Origin: Todiramphus chloris collaris
Taxonomy: Eukaryota; Chordata; Aves; Coraciiformes; Alcedinidae
Length of the DNA stretch: 64,000 nt
Reading direction: 5' to 3'
NCBI GenBank assembly: GCA_025345505.1
Contig: JANVCC010000018.1
Coordinates: forward strand, 7,426,316 to 7,490,315
The translations under genes and the position numbers were made by a program. Each line of letters opens with the position of its first letter. Within the stretch, counting starts at the first letter, position 1. Under the pieces are notes generated by a model. It was not told where the DNA came from. It ran no database searches and saw nothing but the letters and a program-made list of their open reading frames with translations. Shown here in pieces: positions 26,791-38,500 of this stretch.

Positions 26791-26935
26791 TATAGATGCA
26801 GTTTCTTTGTTGGTTTTCTTTTTTCTTTGTTTTGGTTGAGGTTTTGTTGGTTGGTTGGTTTTATTTTTGTTTTGGTTTTTGTTTGTTTGCTTCTTTGTTT
26901 TCTGTGGGTTTTTTTCTGTGGGAGGGGGGTGCATG
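26791..26935. repeat. G/T-rich low-complexity tract
   Basis: About 145 bases made almost only of T and G on the plus strand, with GGTTGGTTGGTT and GTTTGTTTG units. It abuts the 3' end of the minus-strand CR1 that begins at 26957. The open frames across it on both strands are artefacts of composition. A complementary-looking C/A-rich tract lies at 54139-54280. Confidence 0.85.
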
Positions 26936-26956
26936 ACTTTTGGAGGAATGGTCCAA

Positions 26957-28221
26957 GCATTCACAGAATCATAGAATAGTTATGTTGGAAGGGACCTATA
27001 AAGATCACGTTATCCAACCACCCTGCAGTGAGCAGGGACATCTTCAATTATTTTATGTTGCTCAGAGCACCATCCAACCTGGCTGTGAATGTTTCCAGGG
27101 ATGAGGCTTCTTCCTTCTCTCTGGGCAACCTGTGCCAGAGTTTTACCAGCTTCACTGTATAAAATTCTTCCTTATATCTAATCTGAATCTACCATCTTTT
27201 AGTTGAAAACAATTGCCCCATGTCCTGTTGCAACAGGCCCTGACAAAAAGACTATTCCCATCTTTCTTATAGGTCCCTTTTAAGTACTGAAAGGCTGCGA
27301 TAAGGTCTCCCTGGAGCCTTCTCTTCTCCAGGCTGAACAACCCCAACTCTCTCAGTCTTTCTTCATAGGACAGGTGATTTGAGCCTCTGATCATTTTTGT
27401 GGCCCTCTTCTGGATCTGCTCCAAGAAGTCTATGTCTTTCCTGTGTGGAGGACACCAGAGCTGGACACAGTACTGCACATGGGGTCTCACAAGAGAAGAG
27501 TAGAGGGGAAGAATCACTGCCCTTGACTTGATGACAACACTTCTTTTGATGCAGGTCAGGATATGGTTGTCCTTCTGGGCTGTGAGTGTACACTGTCAGC
27601 TCATGTCCAGTTTTTCATCCACAAGACCTTCTCTGTAGGGCTGCTCTCAATGCCTTCATCCTCCACCCTGTTTTGATACTGTGGGTTACCTCAATCCAGG
27701 TGCAGGACCTTGTACTTGGCTTTGTTGAACGTTGTGATGCCTACATGGGCCTACTTCTTCAGTTTGTCCAGGTCCCCCTTGATGCCATCCTGTCACTGAG
27801 GCATGTCTACTGCACCATACAGCCTGGTTTTGTCTGCCAAATTGCTGAAAGTTTGCTAGATCCCAATAACCATGTCATTGATGAAAATATTAAACAGACT
27901 GGTCCCAGTACAGACCCGTGAGGGACACCACTCATCACTGAACTCCAACTGGATATTGAGCTGTTGACGATTACCCTCTGGATGTGACCATCCAACCAAT
28001 TCCTCATTCACCAAACAGTCCAATGTCTCCAATTTAGAGAGAAGGATGTTGTGGAAGACTGAGTCAACGGCCTTACAGATGTCCAAATATACCACATGCA
28101 TAGCTCTTCCCTTGCTCACTGATGCAGACACTCTATTGTAGAAGGCCACTAGGTTGATTGCACAAGACTTGCCCTTGGTGAAGCCATGATGACTGTCTTG
28201 AATCACATCTCTGTCATACAT
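26957..28221 (-). mobile_element. CR1 LINE, minus strand, about 1.26 kb
   Basis: On the plus strand it begins with the CR1 3' terminus in antisense (CACAGAATCATAGAATAG, then TTGGAAGGGACC). The minus-strand translation gives the ORF2 C-terminal region at 27152-27517 ([55 protein letters not shown]). Further 5' it gives the RT region at 27856-28221 (FTKGKSCAINLVAFY, motif A region VVYLDICKAVD). Between these the frame is broken several times. The 5' end near 28221 is a truncation inside the RT finger region. The plus-strand frame at 27586-27921 is only its antisense. Confidence 0.92.
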
Positions 28222-28415
28222 TCAGCTGTTCGTATGCAAACTCTGCCCTTAAGACCAGAGAGTAGTTCCTGGACCATTTTATTAACAAAAAAATATATAG
28301 CCTCATGATCTGTGACTGTTTCAGGTTTCCATGTGTTGCACCGTGGTTGCATGTAGATGTTGCAGTCCTGGTCTTGAAGCCTGTGATAAAGATGTCTAAG
28401 AATAAAGTAATCATT
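28222..28415. other. Short spacer between a CR1 and an LTR scrap
   Basis: About 190 bases not recognised as CR1 or LTR. The minus-strand open frame at 28214-28432 spans it and has no coding character. Confidence 0.4.
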
Positions 28416-28496
28416 TGTCGTGGTTTAGACACAGCCAGGAGCTAAGCGCCACATGGCTACTTACTCACTGCACCCCCAACCCCTGAACGGTAAGGA
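28416..28496 (-). mobile_element. LTR fragment, avian ERV
   Basis: About 80 bases reading TGTCGTGGTTTAGACACAGC, then GAGCTAAGCGCCACATGGC and a C-rich run. This is the reverse complement of the 3' end of the same LTR type as the plus-strand copy at 18071-18590, whose end reads GTGGTGCTTAATTGC and GGGTTAACC in the other sense. It stops where the next CR1 begins. The rest of the LTR is not visible on the far side of that CR1. Confidence 0.68.
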
Positions 28497-28828
28497 GCAG
28501 AATCATTAAGGCTGGAAAAGACCTTTAAGATTCTCAAGTCCAACCATATACCCAACATTATCATGACCAGTAAACCATGTCCTAACTTGCCAGATCTACA
28601 TGTTTTTTGAACACCTTCAGCGATGGTGACTCCACCACCTCCCTGGACAGCCTGTTCCAGTGTTTCATCACTCTTTCAGTATAGAAAGTTTTCATAATAT
28701 CCAATCTAAACCTCCCCAGATGCAATTTAAGCTCATTTCCTCCTGTCCTATCACTAGTTTCTTGGTAGAAGAGACAAACACCCACCTCACTACAACCTCC
28801 TTCCGACAGTAATAAGGTCTCCCTTATT
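28497..28828 (-). mobile_element. CR1 LINE 3' fragment, minus strand
   Basis: The plus strand begins with the antisense 3' end AGAATCATTAAGGCTGG, followed by AAAGACCTTTAAGATTCTC. The minus-strand translation at 28582-28785 reads the ORF2 C-terminal path ([33 protein letters not shown]). The 3' terminus is of a different CR1 subfamily from the 26957 copy. It abuts an LTR fragment on its left side. Confidence 0.9.
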
Positions 28829-29869
28829 GCTCATAGGCAATTACTTCAGATGTCCCATCTTTCATTTTTCTTGAGACACATGTTCAGTGTGATTTGAGCA
28901 TGATGCAAAGATGACTAGATAATGCCAAAGCTGGTAAGTCCACATAACAAAATGGCAATTTGGTAGGTTTAAGACCATCTAGTCATGTTAGTGTGACACT
29001 TATGTGAAGCCACGCTCTGTGTCTTTGTGTTCTGTTTCTGGAATGTCTGCTGTGAGACAGGCACCAGTTACAATGCAGATATGATATAGGTCACACAGAA
29101 TGTCTTAAATCCATTCTCTGCAACATGCACTATTTGAAAAGACTGGTTGTGAACATTTTGTTGTTTTGGTTTGGTTTAAGTTTTTTTCTGAATCATATCA
29201 GTTTTTTACCAGCTATATTTATTGTGTAGTTTGGTCTTCTATTAGTTCAGTTCTCTTCAAACACAATACAGGTATAACTAGAGACATGATTTTCTAAGGG
29301 AAGAGATATGAAATTACTTTTCTTTTAGAATATCATATAAATAAAAGATGTAAATTGCCTAATATAGGTAGCTAACCTAGATGGACTTGATTTCCTTTTA
29401 GAAGTGCTCAGAGACACTTACCTTCTCCATTAACCATATGAAAGCTATGGCATTTTCTTCAGAAAAAAGTCCTATTGGTCAACTATTATGTATAGTGAAT
29501 ACTACTCATGAACTTTTCTACTTTAGTATAAAATACTTCCGGAGTCACGGGTTGGATTTTTGACTATATGGTAAGGCTGTTGTTCATGTTTCCTCTTAGT
29601 ATAGCTTTCATATATAGATTTTTACATGTTTACTAGTACTCCTAGGATAAATGTCAATAAAATATTTTTTGATATTTTTGATATTCATCAAATTTCAAAT
29701 ATTTGGGGGGGACCTTTTGACATGAACAGAAATTTCAATGTTGCAGCATAAGTCATTAACACAAAGAAACAAAGTCAAGTTTAAATCCTTCTCTATACAA
29801 ATCACTGGTTGAAGAAATATGTTAAATATTTTGGTTTTAATTACTTAGGAGATGGAAATGATTACATTT
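28829..29869. other. AT-rich single-copy DNA, no gene seen
   Basis: About 1 kb with no recognised feature. A weak AT-rich inverted stretch lies near 29660-29705. Confidence 0.4.
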
Positions 29870-30580
29870 ATGAAATTTGTTAATGACAAAGTGAGAATGG
29901 TTTAAGCTAGGTGGACCACAGAATCAACATTTAAAATGTTCTTAATCAACTGGAGAATTGGTTCAAAATTGTCAAAATGAGATTCAACATAAAGCTAATG
30001 TGAAATGCTTTGTGTAATAAATTACACACATTCCAAATAAAGAGTAGCTGACTAGGCAATACCACTGCAGGAAAACATCAGGGAGCTAAAATGGACTGAA
30101 AGCTGAATACAGCATCAACAATAAGATGTTGCAGAAAGGGCAAACCTCCTTCTGCAATATAGGAACATTAATGTTGAAGGAAGACAAACAGGTAATTATT
30201 GCTAGATGTTTAGTGCTGGGGTTGGGGGGGGGGAATGCACCTAGGGTACTATGTTCATTTCAAGAAGATGAAGATAAATTGGAGAGAATCCAAAGGAAGT
30301 ATACAAGAATGATTAGATGCTGGAAAACATCACCTCTGAGGAAATGTTCTAAATAATTAGATTTCCTTATTCTTTAAAAGAGAGAATAAGGGTAAGAGAA
30401 AGCGAAAGAAGAATGCAAGAGAGGCATGTGAGATCTATAGTTAAATATGCAAATGATTGCATTGATATATTGTTCTCCAAGTCTATTGGGTTTGTGATAC
30501 AAAACACAATTTGCTTAATTCTTGAGGGAGTGAGTCAGGAAACCTATTTTGTATTAGATACTAGGAAAATTAATCTTAGT
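29870..30580 (+). mobile_element. Ancient CR1/L3-like LINE relic
   Basis: This stretch follows the order of an old reptile/bird CR1 (L3-like) 3' region but is much more decayed than the other CR1 copies. Marks in order are an ACATTTAAAATGTTC region with CTGGAGAATTGG (29931-29960), GTAGCTGACTAGGCAATACC (30044-30063), TTGGAGAGAATCCAAAGGA (30278-30296, coding LERIQRKYTRMIR in one frame at about 30278-30316), and GATACTAGGAAAA near 30558-30570. Frames are destroyed by many indels. A short G-run at 30225-30233 interrupts it. The family call rests on remembered consensus order. Confidence 0.62.
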
Positions 30581-30839
30581 AATTTTTTTTTAAAATTAAT
30601 AATTTTAGTATTTAATAACTTTTGCTAATTTAACTAATTTTGGATGTATTTTTTTTCTTCTTTTCTTTTGCCCACCTTGTAGAGAACAACAGCAAATAAA
30701 GGGTCCTTCAGGAAAGTGTAAAATGAAAAACCTCTTTACAGCAAAATTTCACTGTACCCCACTTTGAAAATGTGGTGAAAGTTTCAAAAAGTTGAAAAGC
30801 ATAGAGGTGACATGCATGGAATATTGCTGGCAATACTAA

Positions 30840-30972
30840 AATGCAGAATCACATCTTTCCTTCAGGAATTTATATATATTGATAAGATCCCTCCTAAAAC
30901 TTCTCTTCTGTAGGATCAAAAGTCAGAGCCTTTCATATCAGCCTTTCTTCATAGAGGACATAATCCAGTTTC
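30840..30972 (-). mobile_element. Decayed CR1 scrap, minus strand
   Basis: The plus strand reads like the antisense of the CR1 region that encodes the [19 protein letters not shown] path: ATAAGATCCCTCC, then ACTTCTCTTCTGTAGG, then CAGCCTTTCTTCATAGAGGA. It is heavily mutated and points opposite to the relic at 29870-30580, so it is a separate insertion or an inverted piece. Confidence 0.55.
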
Positions 30973-31624
30973 CAGTTGTTACATCAGTTTTCAATCCAAA
31001 TTAAATGGAAATCAGAACAGAACAGAGAAGAATAAAATCTAATAAGAAAAGTTAGACAGTTTCCTATTGGGAAGTGATTTGAAGAAATGAATCACAAATT
31101 CCAATAAATCTGCCTGATGGAAATATGTCCAACTGTAATTCAGCTTGTCTGTCAGACTGATAAAAATTGTGACCTTGTTACTCTGCTTTGAATGGAAACC
31201 TTGCTTCATTTGCATGAAAGTGGGATGACCTTCTTAGAATTCCAGAGCAAAAGTGGGAGGGTTACAGATCCCAAGGCCAAAGTCAGCTCATTTGCAGATC
31301 CAAGAACTTTTAGATTTTTTATTTTACTGCTAAGGATGAAAGCAAAGAGAGAACTATATCTGAACTGAGAGCTTCATAATTTGGGCTCCTAGATTCAATT
31401 TATTTTCAGTTAGTTTAAATAATATATATGATACATTTAGAAAGATTTGCAGAGTTTCTCCATAAAGAGAATGGATAGTGAAGGGAAAAGCAAAATGGTC
31501 ACATGAATAGACTTGGTATGTCAAATATTATTACTTTTTTTTATCAGAGCTTAACCTATATCAAAATGTTTTGACTAATTGGGGTAGACCACTCTTCTGC
31601 ATCACTGAGTTTGCTAAACTCCTA
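30973..31624. other. AT-rich single-copy DNA, no gene seen
   Basis: No recognisable feature. Confidence 0.4.
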
Positions 31625-31710
31625 GTTTAAGAAAACATTAATGTTCATGTTTAACTCCATCCACACATGCTGAATTGATGGAGTTAAACATGCACATTAA
31701 TGCTTTCTAA
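31625..31710. repeat. Near-perfect inverted repeat (hairpin)
   Basis: The arms are 31636-31661 and 31677-31702, 26 bases each. They pair at 25 of 26 positions, with one T/C mismatch (31645 against 31693). The loop is 15 bases (31662-31676). A weaker extension with one bulge pairs 31627-31635 with 31703-31710, giving about 35 base pairs. The key arm sequence is CATGTTTAACTCCATC. It lies in single-copy DNA, is not part of any CR1 or LTR I can see, and has no open frame. Size and shape would fit a microRNA precursor or a small palindromic element, but nothing identifies it further. Confidence 0.8.
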
Positions 31711-32403
31711 TGAAGTGCTCACGAAAAGTTTGGCTTGTGGAGCACACTGAAATCCCACCTCTGCACTCAGATGTCCACCACTGCTCTCAGAGAGGTCAAA
31801 ACCCATGCTTCCTTTGACCATAAGCACTCAGTCATGCCTATCTAGCTTTGATTCTCTTAGCGTGTCAATATGAAGAGGCATTTAGCCATTTTTGGCCTTA
31901 TTAATGGTGTTCTAAGAAAGAAAGAGTGTCTTATGCAAAAGAATACATTTTGTCGGTGGTGGATATTTTCCAAAATATAGGGAAACTAAAGTTTAAAAAA
32001 AGTTTACATCAGGAGCAAAACATGTGATCTACCATCTATCTGCTCTTACTATATTTTCAAGAAAAATAATATGTTGATTGTTGATCGCAGCCCTGAGGAC
32101 ATTGGTGGGCCTTACTGGTTCCTAACCAGGCCTGCCTGTGGACTCCCCAACCCTTTCTCTTGGACTATGGGGCTTCATTTCAGCTCAACCCTGGGTTCCT
32201 TTTACTCCTGCCTGTGGTCCCTAGATGAACTCACTAGGATAGATATTCCACTTTATGACAGTTTGGCAAGGTTTTACCACATATGCATTTTTCTTGTGAT
32301 AGATGCCAGCACAAGATGTAGGACATAGATACTTTCTTTTAGCTCTTTACTCCATAAATCCTATCCCAGAAGCATTTCTGTGTCAAGATAATACAGAAGA
32401 CCC
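31711..32403. other. Single-copy DNA, no gene seen
   Basis: About 0.7 kb without a recognised feature. The 85-codon frame at 32071-32328 has no family motif. Confidence 0.4.
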
Positions 32404-32507
32404 AAAAGAAAAGAAAAGAAAAGAAAAGAAAAGAAAAGAAAAGAAAAGAANNNNNNNNNNGAGAAGAGAAGAGAAGAGAAGAGAAGAGAAGAGAAGAGAA
32501 GAGAAGA
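32404..32507. repeat. Pentanucleotide array with motif switch and gap
   Basis: The left part (32404-32450) is (AAAAG)n and the right part (32461-32507) is (GAGAA)n, separated by ten N at 32451-32460. The right motif is the reverse complement of the (CTCTT)n array at 17904-18030. The ten N are a placeholder, so the switch point and true length are unknown. The lysine- and arginine-rich frame across it is not a gene. Confidence 0.95.
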
Positions 32508-35500
32508 AAAAATACAGACAGTTTCTTTGAGTGGTCAGCAGGTGACTTCTCTGTAGCTGGAAAATATCAGGGTAGTGATGTCATCCTCCAGGATACTCTG
32601 AACTGTCTTTTCCTTGGTCTTTAGCCAGGGTAGCTTGGGTTGTGAGCTGAGTTGGTTTTGGTGAGGCTCATAGAGTAACAGCTTTCTTAACAAGCACTTC
32701 ATTCTCAGCTGGTTTAAGAAGTCATCCAGACATACACAAAGAGCAAACTGCAAGACCACCTTCACTTTTACATAATAATTGCAAATCACCTGTGCTGTTA
32801 CCAGTATTCAACTGGTAGCACCATCAATCTTCCCAGTAGTTACTTTCATTGCTCTAGTAAAATGGCTATTGCCATATCCATCTAGGAACCTCTGGGATCA
32901 TATAAATCCTGGAACACAGATGAAAAATATGCTTGCTAGATCTTTCCACAAGTCACTTATTTGCAGAAAAGTCACTGACTAGGCGCTTAAATGTGTTGAA
33001 GGCCTTTAACAACAGTCATGTCTATTTAAACTGTTTCTGTAAAGCCTCTGAAATATCTTGATTTATTCAGCATAACAAAAAAGTTATCTTCCAATGGCCT
33101 GAAGAGGATGCTTGTGGAATATGGATATAAGGTTACCTTTTTATTCCTTTAAGATTAGTTTCAAACCTTATTCAGACCTTTAATAATGTATCTGCAATAA
33201 AAACCCTTAAAAACTCCTCATCCATTTTTGCTTAATGTGTGCTGCATGGGTCAGATAAGAAACAACTCATGTTGCTTAGAATCATTCAAGCTGCTATTAT
33301 CATGTATGTATTGCATCATGCAGTCCTGATCCACAGTTCGCACTGAAAAAACTCTTTAGGTGACTCAAGTAAACAGGCTTTTGCTTCGTAATCAGCTCAA
33401 TTTTTTAAAGTATTTTCTGAAGTGAAATAGATATATTTTTCTGATGCTGGACAGAAGTTTAGAATTTGGTGTAAAAAGAAAATTAGAAATATGTAATCAT
33501 TTTAATGATTTAATGATCAGTCATTTTCAACATTCTCCTTGAGAAATAAGTACCTGTAATAATGGGTTAAAACTATTTCACAGTCTACTTTGTTCACTGT
33601 ATTTGCCTGAAAAGAAAGCCATTCAGTCCATTTTTCCCAGTCTAGTGATTTCTGCAGAGTGTGATGTCTAGTCTTAGAAATTAGAGCCTAGGTTTAGATT
33701 TGTTGCACTTGCCTCTATAGAGCTAAGATATAGCATAAATAGATATGTCTGTACAAGTCACTTTGTGTCTTCTGTGGTCAACTGAGAGATGTATATATTT
33801 TTGGGAAACAATTCATTTGACCAAGTGTAGACATCTCCTTTAGGATGAAATGAATTTTATCTTGGCAATACTTAATTAATTGAGTGATTATAAGGGGAAG
33901 ATGGTATGACTAATTTAGGTAGGGATATATACATTTGTCAAGTTACACAGCATTAGAGAAGGATAGGAACATTTTATATAATCCTAGAAGAACTTTGAAA
34001 TTTCAGTATTATTCCTTTGCTGAATGGGTTAAAAAATAAAAACAAAAATCAAAGTTCAGAAAATGTGCACACTTTAGGGAAAACAAAAACACTGGTCACA
34101 TAAGTGACTTAGATATTCCCCTTTTTTCCCTTTTTCTTTTTTTTTTACCTTTACAGTAATATGATTTTTCTATTAAAGACAATTTGACCTTGGTCCATAC
34201 ATAAAAATAATATATAACTAGAAAACACAGGGAGTTAAAGATTCTGGATATTAGTCATTTCTAATATTGCAGTAATTTTTCTTTTTCCTGGCAGCTTCAC
34301 AGGTTTTGCTTCTAGAGTTGGGGTGAATATTAAATTTGGTTTCAATCTGACAAGTTTTTACTTATTCAAAAGGATTGTTCCAGTATTACTCTGGGAAGTA
34401 GATTGGCGTGAAAACTAAAGAACTATTTTTGGTAATAACAGAATTTGCATTTGGCTTTGCACATTGAAACCACAACACTACCAACTTCATAAATGAAAAT
34501 TCAAATATCCAGAAACAATATGCAGAGTTATAGCTGTGTAATCTTTACAGATAAACAGTTCCCACACAGTGGCACCTAAAATTCAGGCAGTGAGAAAGCA
34601 TAACTCTTTGATCACTGAGCAACCAATAGGATTGTTGCTCAGAGATACTTGTTGGAAACTACATCACTGTAGAGAAACCTCAGATGATGTCGGCCATTCC
34701 ATGCCCTCCCTGCCCACTCCTAGCACCTTCCAGAAGAAATTGGTCATATCTGTGTGTCACACAACCATCAGTATTGGTGTCTTTGGAGCATTTTGGTTTT
34801 CTTTTGGCTCTGACACATACTCATTATTTTCTGGGCTCTGCTTATCTCTCTGTTTCAGTTCTAAGGGACAAAAGGAATGGAAAAGGTTACATCAGAACTC
34901 ATCAGAGCAGTGCTTTTGCAGCATTATGTTATATGACTTGTGCATTGCGAGGGTACAGAGAAGAAACTGAGGACAGGGCTGGCTCAAAAGTTGTTATAAA
35001 AATGTAACTGTTGGAGAAAAACAACAATGATGTTATACACCTCCATGCTGTTGATTTGGAGTGAGTGTGATGGTTATCTTGTCAGGGTGCCTTGTTTTGT
35101 TCTTGGAACTGGTTGGCTTCAGAAGGGAACCAAAGACTGAACTAGCATGCACACAAATTGGGGATTTGAGGAAATAGGCCTTTGATGTGAGAACAGGAGC
35201 AAAGCAAAGTGACATATCTCTTTGTCAGTTAGCTCCAAGTGATGCTGCATCAAAGCTGTTTGTAAACATTTCTGGTCTGGGCTTGTCCCACTGTGCCTGG
35301 AAGCCTCCCCTGGCTGCGCTCCCTAACCCTCAATTCACCCATTCAACAGAAAGCCCCTAGAGAACAAAGCAGAAGATGGATAAGTGTGATGTATCTGTAG
35401 TGGTCAGAAGAAATAGTTCAGTTACGTGTATCAGCAACAGCAAGGAGAATAGGGCAACCAGAAGATAATGTCTGAGTGGCAGGAGCCCTTTGGGGCTGTT

Positions 35501-38500
35501 GTGCTAGTGGCTTTACCACTGCTTACTGCTTAGCTTTTTTGTCACCTGTAGAAGCTGCTGGAAGTGGAAGGCAGGATAATGAAGAATATTTTCTTCTTTG
35601 CTAGGCTGCCTTATCCCAGAGAAATGCAGAGGGTGAGTGTCCCTCTTGCACCACACTTCCTTTAACTTTCTCTTTTGAGAACCACCTTCATAAAAAATAA
35701 GGAGAAAATTAATGAAGTAACCAAACTCCTCAGGCCTGAAACAGTGGAAGTCAGGAGGTCAAATGGGAAATGGCAACAAAAATACATGTTTTACTACAGA
35801 AGAACTCAAATTTTTATATTAAAAGGTCAAGTGAATGTGCAACAAATATACAGTGCACACACAAACCCCCCAGCCATCAGGTAGCTTTATTTCTGAAAAT
35901 AGCCTAGGCTAGAGAACTCACATTTTTGAGTAATTTTCAGTTTAGGCAGGTAGAGGTGACTGACTGTGAAACTAATTATAGAAATTTGAGAAGCATTGAC
36001 ACTTGTGTGAAAATGAAACATGAGTGACGTTGTCAGAGTGGACAAAAAAAGCTGAAGTGATCTAACTTACCTGAGTGGAAGAAACACCCCCTTAATTTTG
36101 GGAAGATTAAATAAGCGTGATAAGAGACCAGAGACAAGATGATATTTTGAACACAACACACACAAACAGATAAAACTAGGAAGCTTTAGAACAGTCTCTT
36201 GGCAAAGCAATTACAATGCGTCCAGAAAAATGTGCTACCACTGACTCCATGGAGGATGGACAAGGCTCTAGCAGTTCTGGTGTTCTACAAGGGGATCCAA
36301 AATCCTGTAGAAAAAGAAAAATATAAGATCAAAGGACAGAAAATGGTGGAAAATCATGCAGAGTTCAAAGTCAGAATCCCCACTAAATGGCATATAGAGA
36401 TGCAAAGCACCTAAGATTTTGAAAAGATGAAAGAACTGCAACAGATTACACTGCTTTGTGAGAGTTTGCAAGTGGAGGCAGAGTTTGCACAGCATGGACA
36501 AGGAGGATGCCAGCAGTATAATTAGTTCAGATGTTGTTTTTTCCAAAGCAAGAACAGACAAAACTGCAGAAGAAAATGTCTAAGCTATCAAGTAAAAAGT
36601 AAATGTGTCATTTAATAATTCTAAGTTGAACAAGGGGCACAGAGTTATACTCTGTGACTGTGTGCAGGTAGCTGTGTTCTGGGGAGCATTTCTCATGTTC
36701 CATGTTTGCGAAGGTATGTGCTATACTGGGCAGTGTTACTGGAAGGCAATCTTTCTTCCTTCCCCCACAGCAGTAGACCTTTGGATACATAAGCAGAGTC
36801 AAAATGCTTTTTAGAATAGTGCTTTTGGCACTGAGCAGAAAGCCACAAGCCTTATGATTAAAACTTTGCACTTTAGGGAACTTACTCCCCAAAGCGAAGA
36901 TGAAAATGAATTATATGGGTAAATGATGAACTGGAAAAGTTACAACTTACACTTACACTGTGTGTGTATACACTCATTTTCAAGTGGAAATAAGTTAAGC
37001 CTCTAGTCTCATCAGGGAATGAACTGAGTGGGAATTCAGGGGATCAAAGCAATTGATGATGAGTTAATTTATAAGAAATGAAAAACTCTCAGTAGGATCA
37101 GGAATAAAACTGACAGAACTTAAATGTCCCAGAGTTAATGAGTTTAAGAACTGACAACATGAGTGTACTTAACAGTAAGGAGACACAAAAAAAAGGAAAA
37201 AAAAAAAAAAAAATACAGCCTTTCAACTTCTGTATATACACTCAACATAAAACCATGAATCTGCACAGTTCTCATTTAACATTCACATAGGGACACACTG
37301 GTTCTGCTATTTTTCTATTACACATGAATTGTAACTCTTCCTCAAATCCAAATTCACCTCCTACTCAAGCAGTTTAAAAGTAAATATGCCAGCAGGGAGG
37401 ATTAAGCTCTTAGAGAGACCCTACATATCCTCAGCTGACACAGGGACAAGTTGTTCTTCATGAGATGTGTGTTGATAAGGTACATGGAAGACAGGACAAA
37501 GGACACCCTAATTCCTTTGCAGCTATTATGACTGTTGCTTTTCCAAGAGATGGGATATACAGTTTTTGAATTCAAGCATGGTTTATGGGGCTTGATGTAT
37601 TTAAGCCTGGTCTGAAACTTTCTCTTCAGATCATGGCATAGGCTTATTTATAGCTTCTTCACGACATAGTTTGATTTGTATTAAGAACGTGAAGTGTTTC
37701 ACAGGAAGAGGTTTTTGATGTGGTGGTGTGGCTGTATAGATGAAGTTATGAAGAAACTATGACTAATGGCTCTGAGGTCTCTTCACTGACTGAGGTGCTG
37801 TTCTGGTGTAAAACAGTGAAGACTGTAAATCCTTGAAAGATGGAGAAATTGTGCCTGAGAGTTAAAAAAAAAAAAAAAAAAAAAAAAGACATTAGAAGAC
37901 TTAGTACATGGATATTAATATGGCAGACATGATTCAACAAATATAAATTTTAAAAGTGATGTACATGGGAAAAAAGATTTAATTTTTACACATGGAAAGA
38001 GGAACTCTGAGCTGATCATTACCACTCAGAAATAAAATCTTGGTATTATAACAGGTTTTCCTTTGGAAATGTCAACTTTACACTCCTTAATGATCAAAAC
38101 TGTGTTGGAATACTAGCAATTATTAAAAGCAGAATAGATAACAAAACAGAGAATGTATGATGACATATAAGCTGCTGTACAAAGTCAGTTATCAATGTCA
38201 GTAATATTGTAATATATACTGACACTAAATAATGTCATGTTCCTATATAGTTCCAGTTTGTGGTCTGTTTTTTCCTCTGCAGCTTTATAGAGGAAGACTG
38301 AATTTCATAAAACAGTAACAAAGCTGTTAAAAGGATTGAACAGCAAAGAAGCTGGATGATAATTAAGTTTGGTCTTTAACCTTGAAAAATAGAGTTAACA
38401 GAGAGAGATCTGGGACAGAGGTCAGTAAGATTGCAAACAACATAGAGAAGATCAGTTCCTCACTGTATCACAAGAAAAAGTTGGACATTAAAACAAGATA

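Noticed and set aside
27586-27921. Plus-strand frame of 111 codons
   Set aside because: It is the antisense of the minus-strand CR1 at 26957-28221.
32303-32530. Lysine-rich 75-codon frame
   Set aside because: It is a translation of the AAAAG/GAGAA array and the N gap.
34569-35007. Two overlapping plus-strand frames of 133 and 107 codons
   Set aside because: They overlap in different phases, carry no recognisable motif and show no start context or splice structure. Two long frames over the same bases suggest locally low stop density, not a gene.
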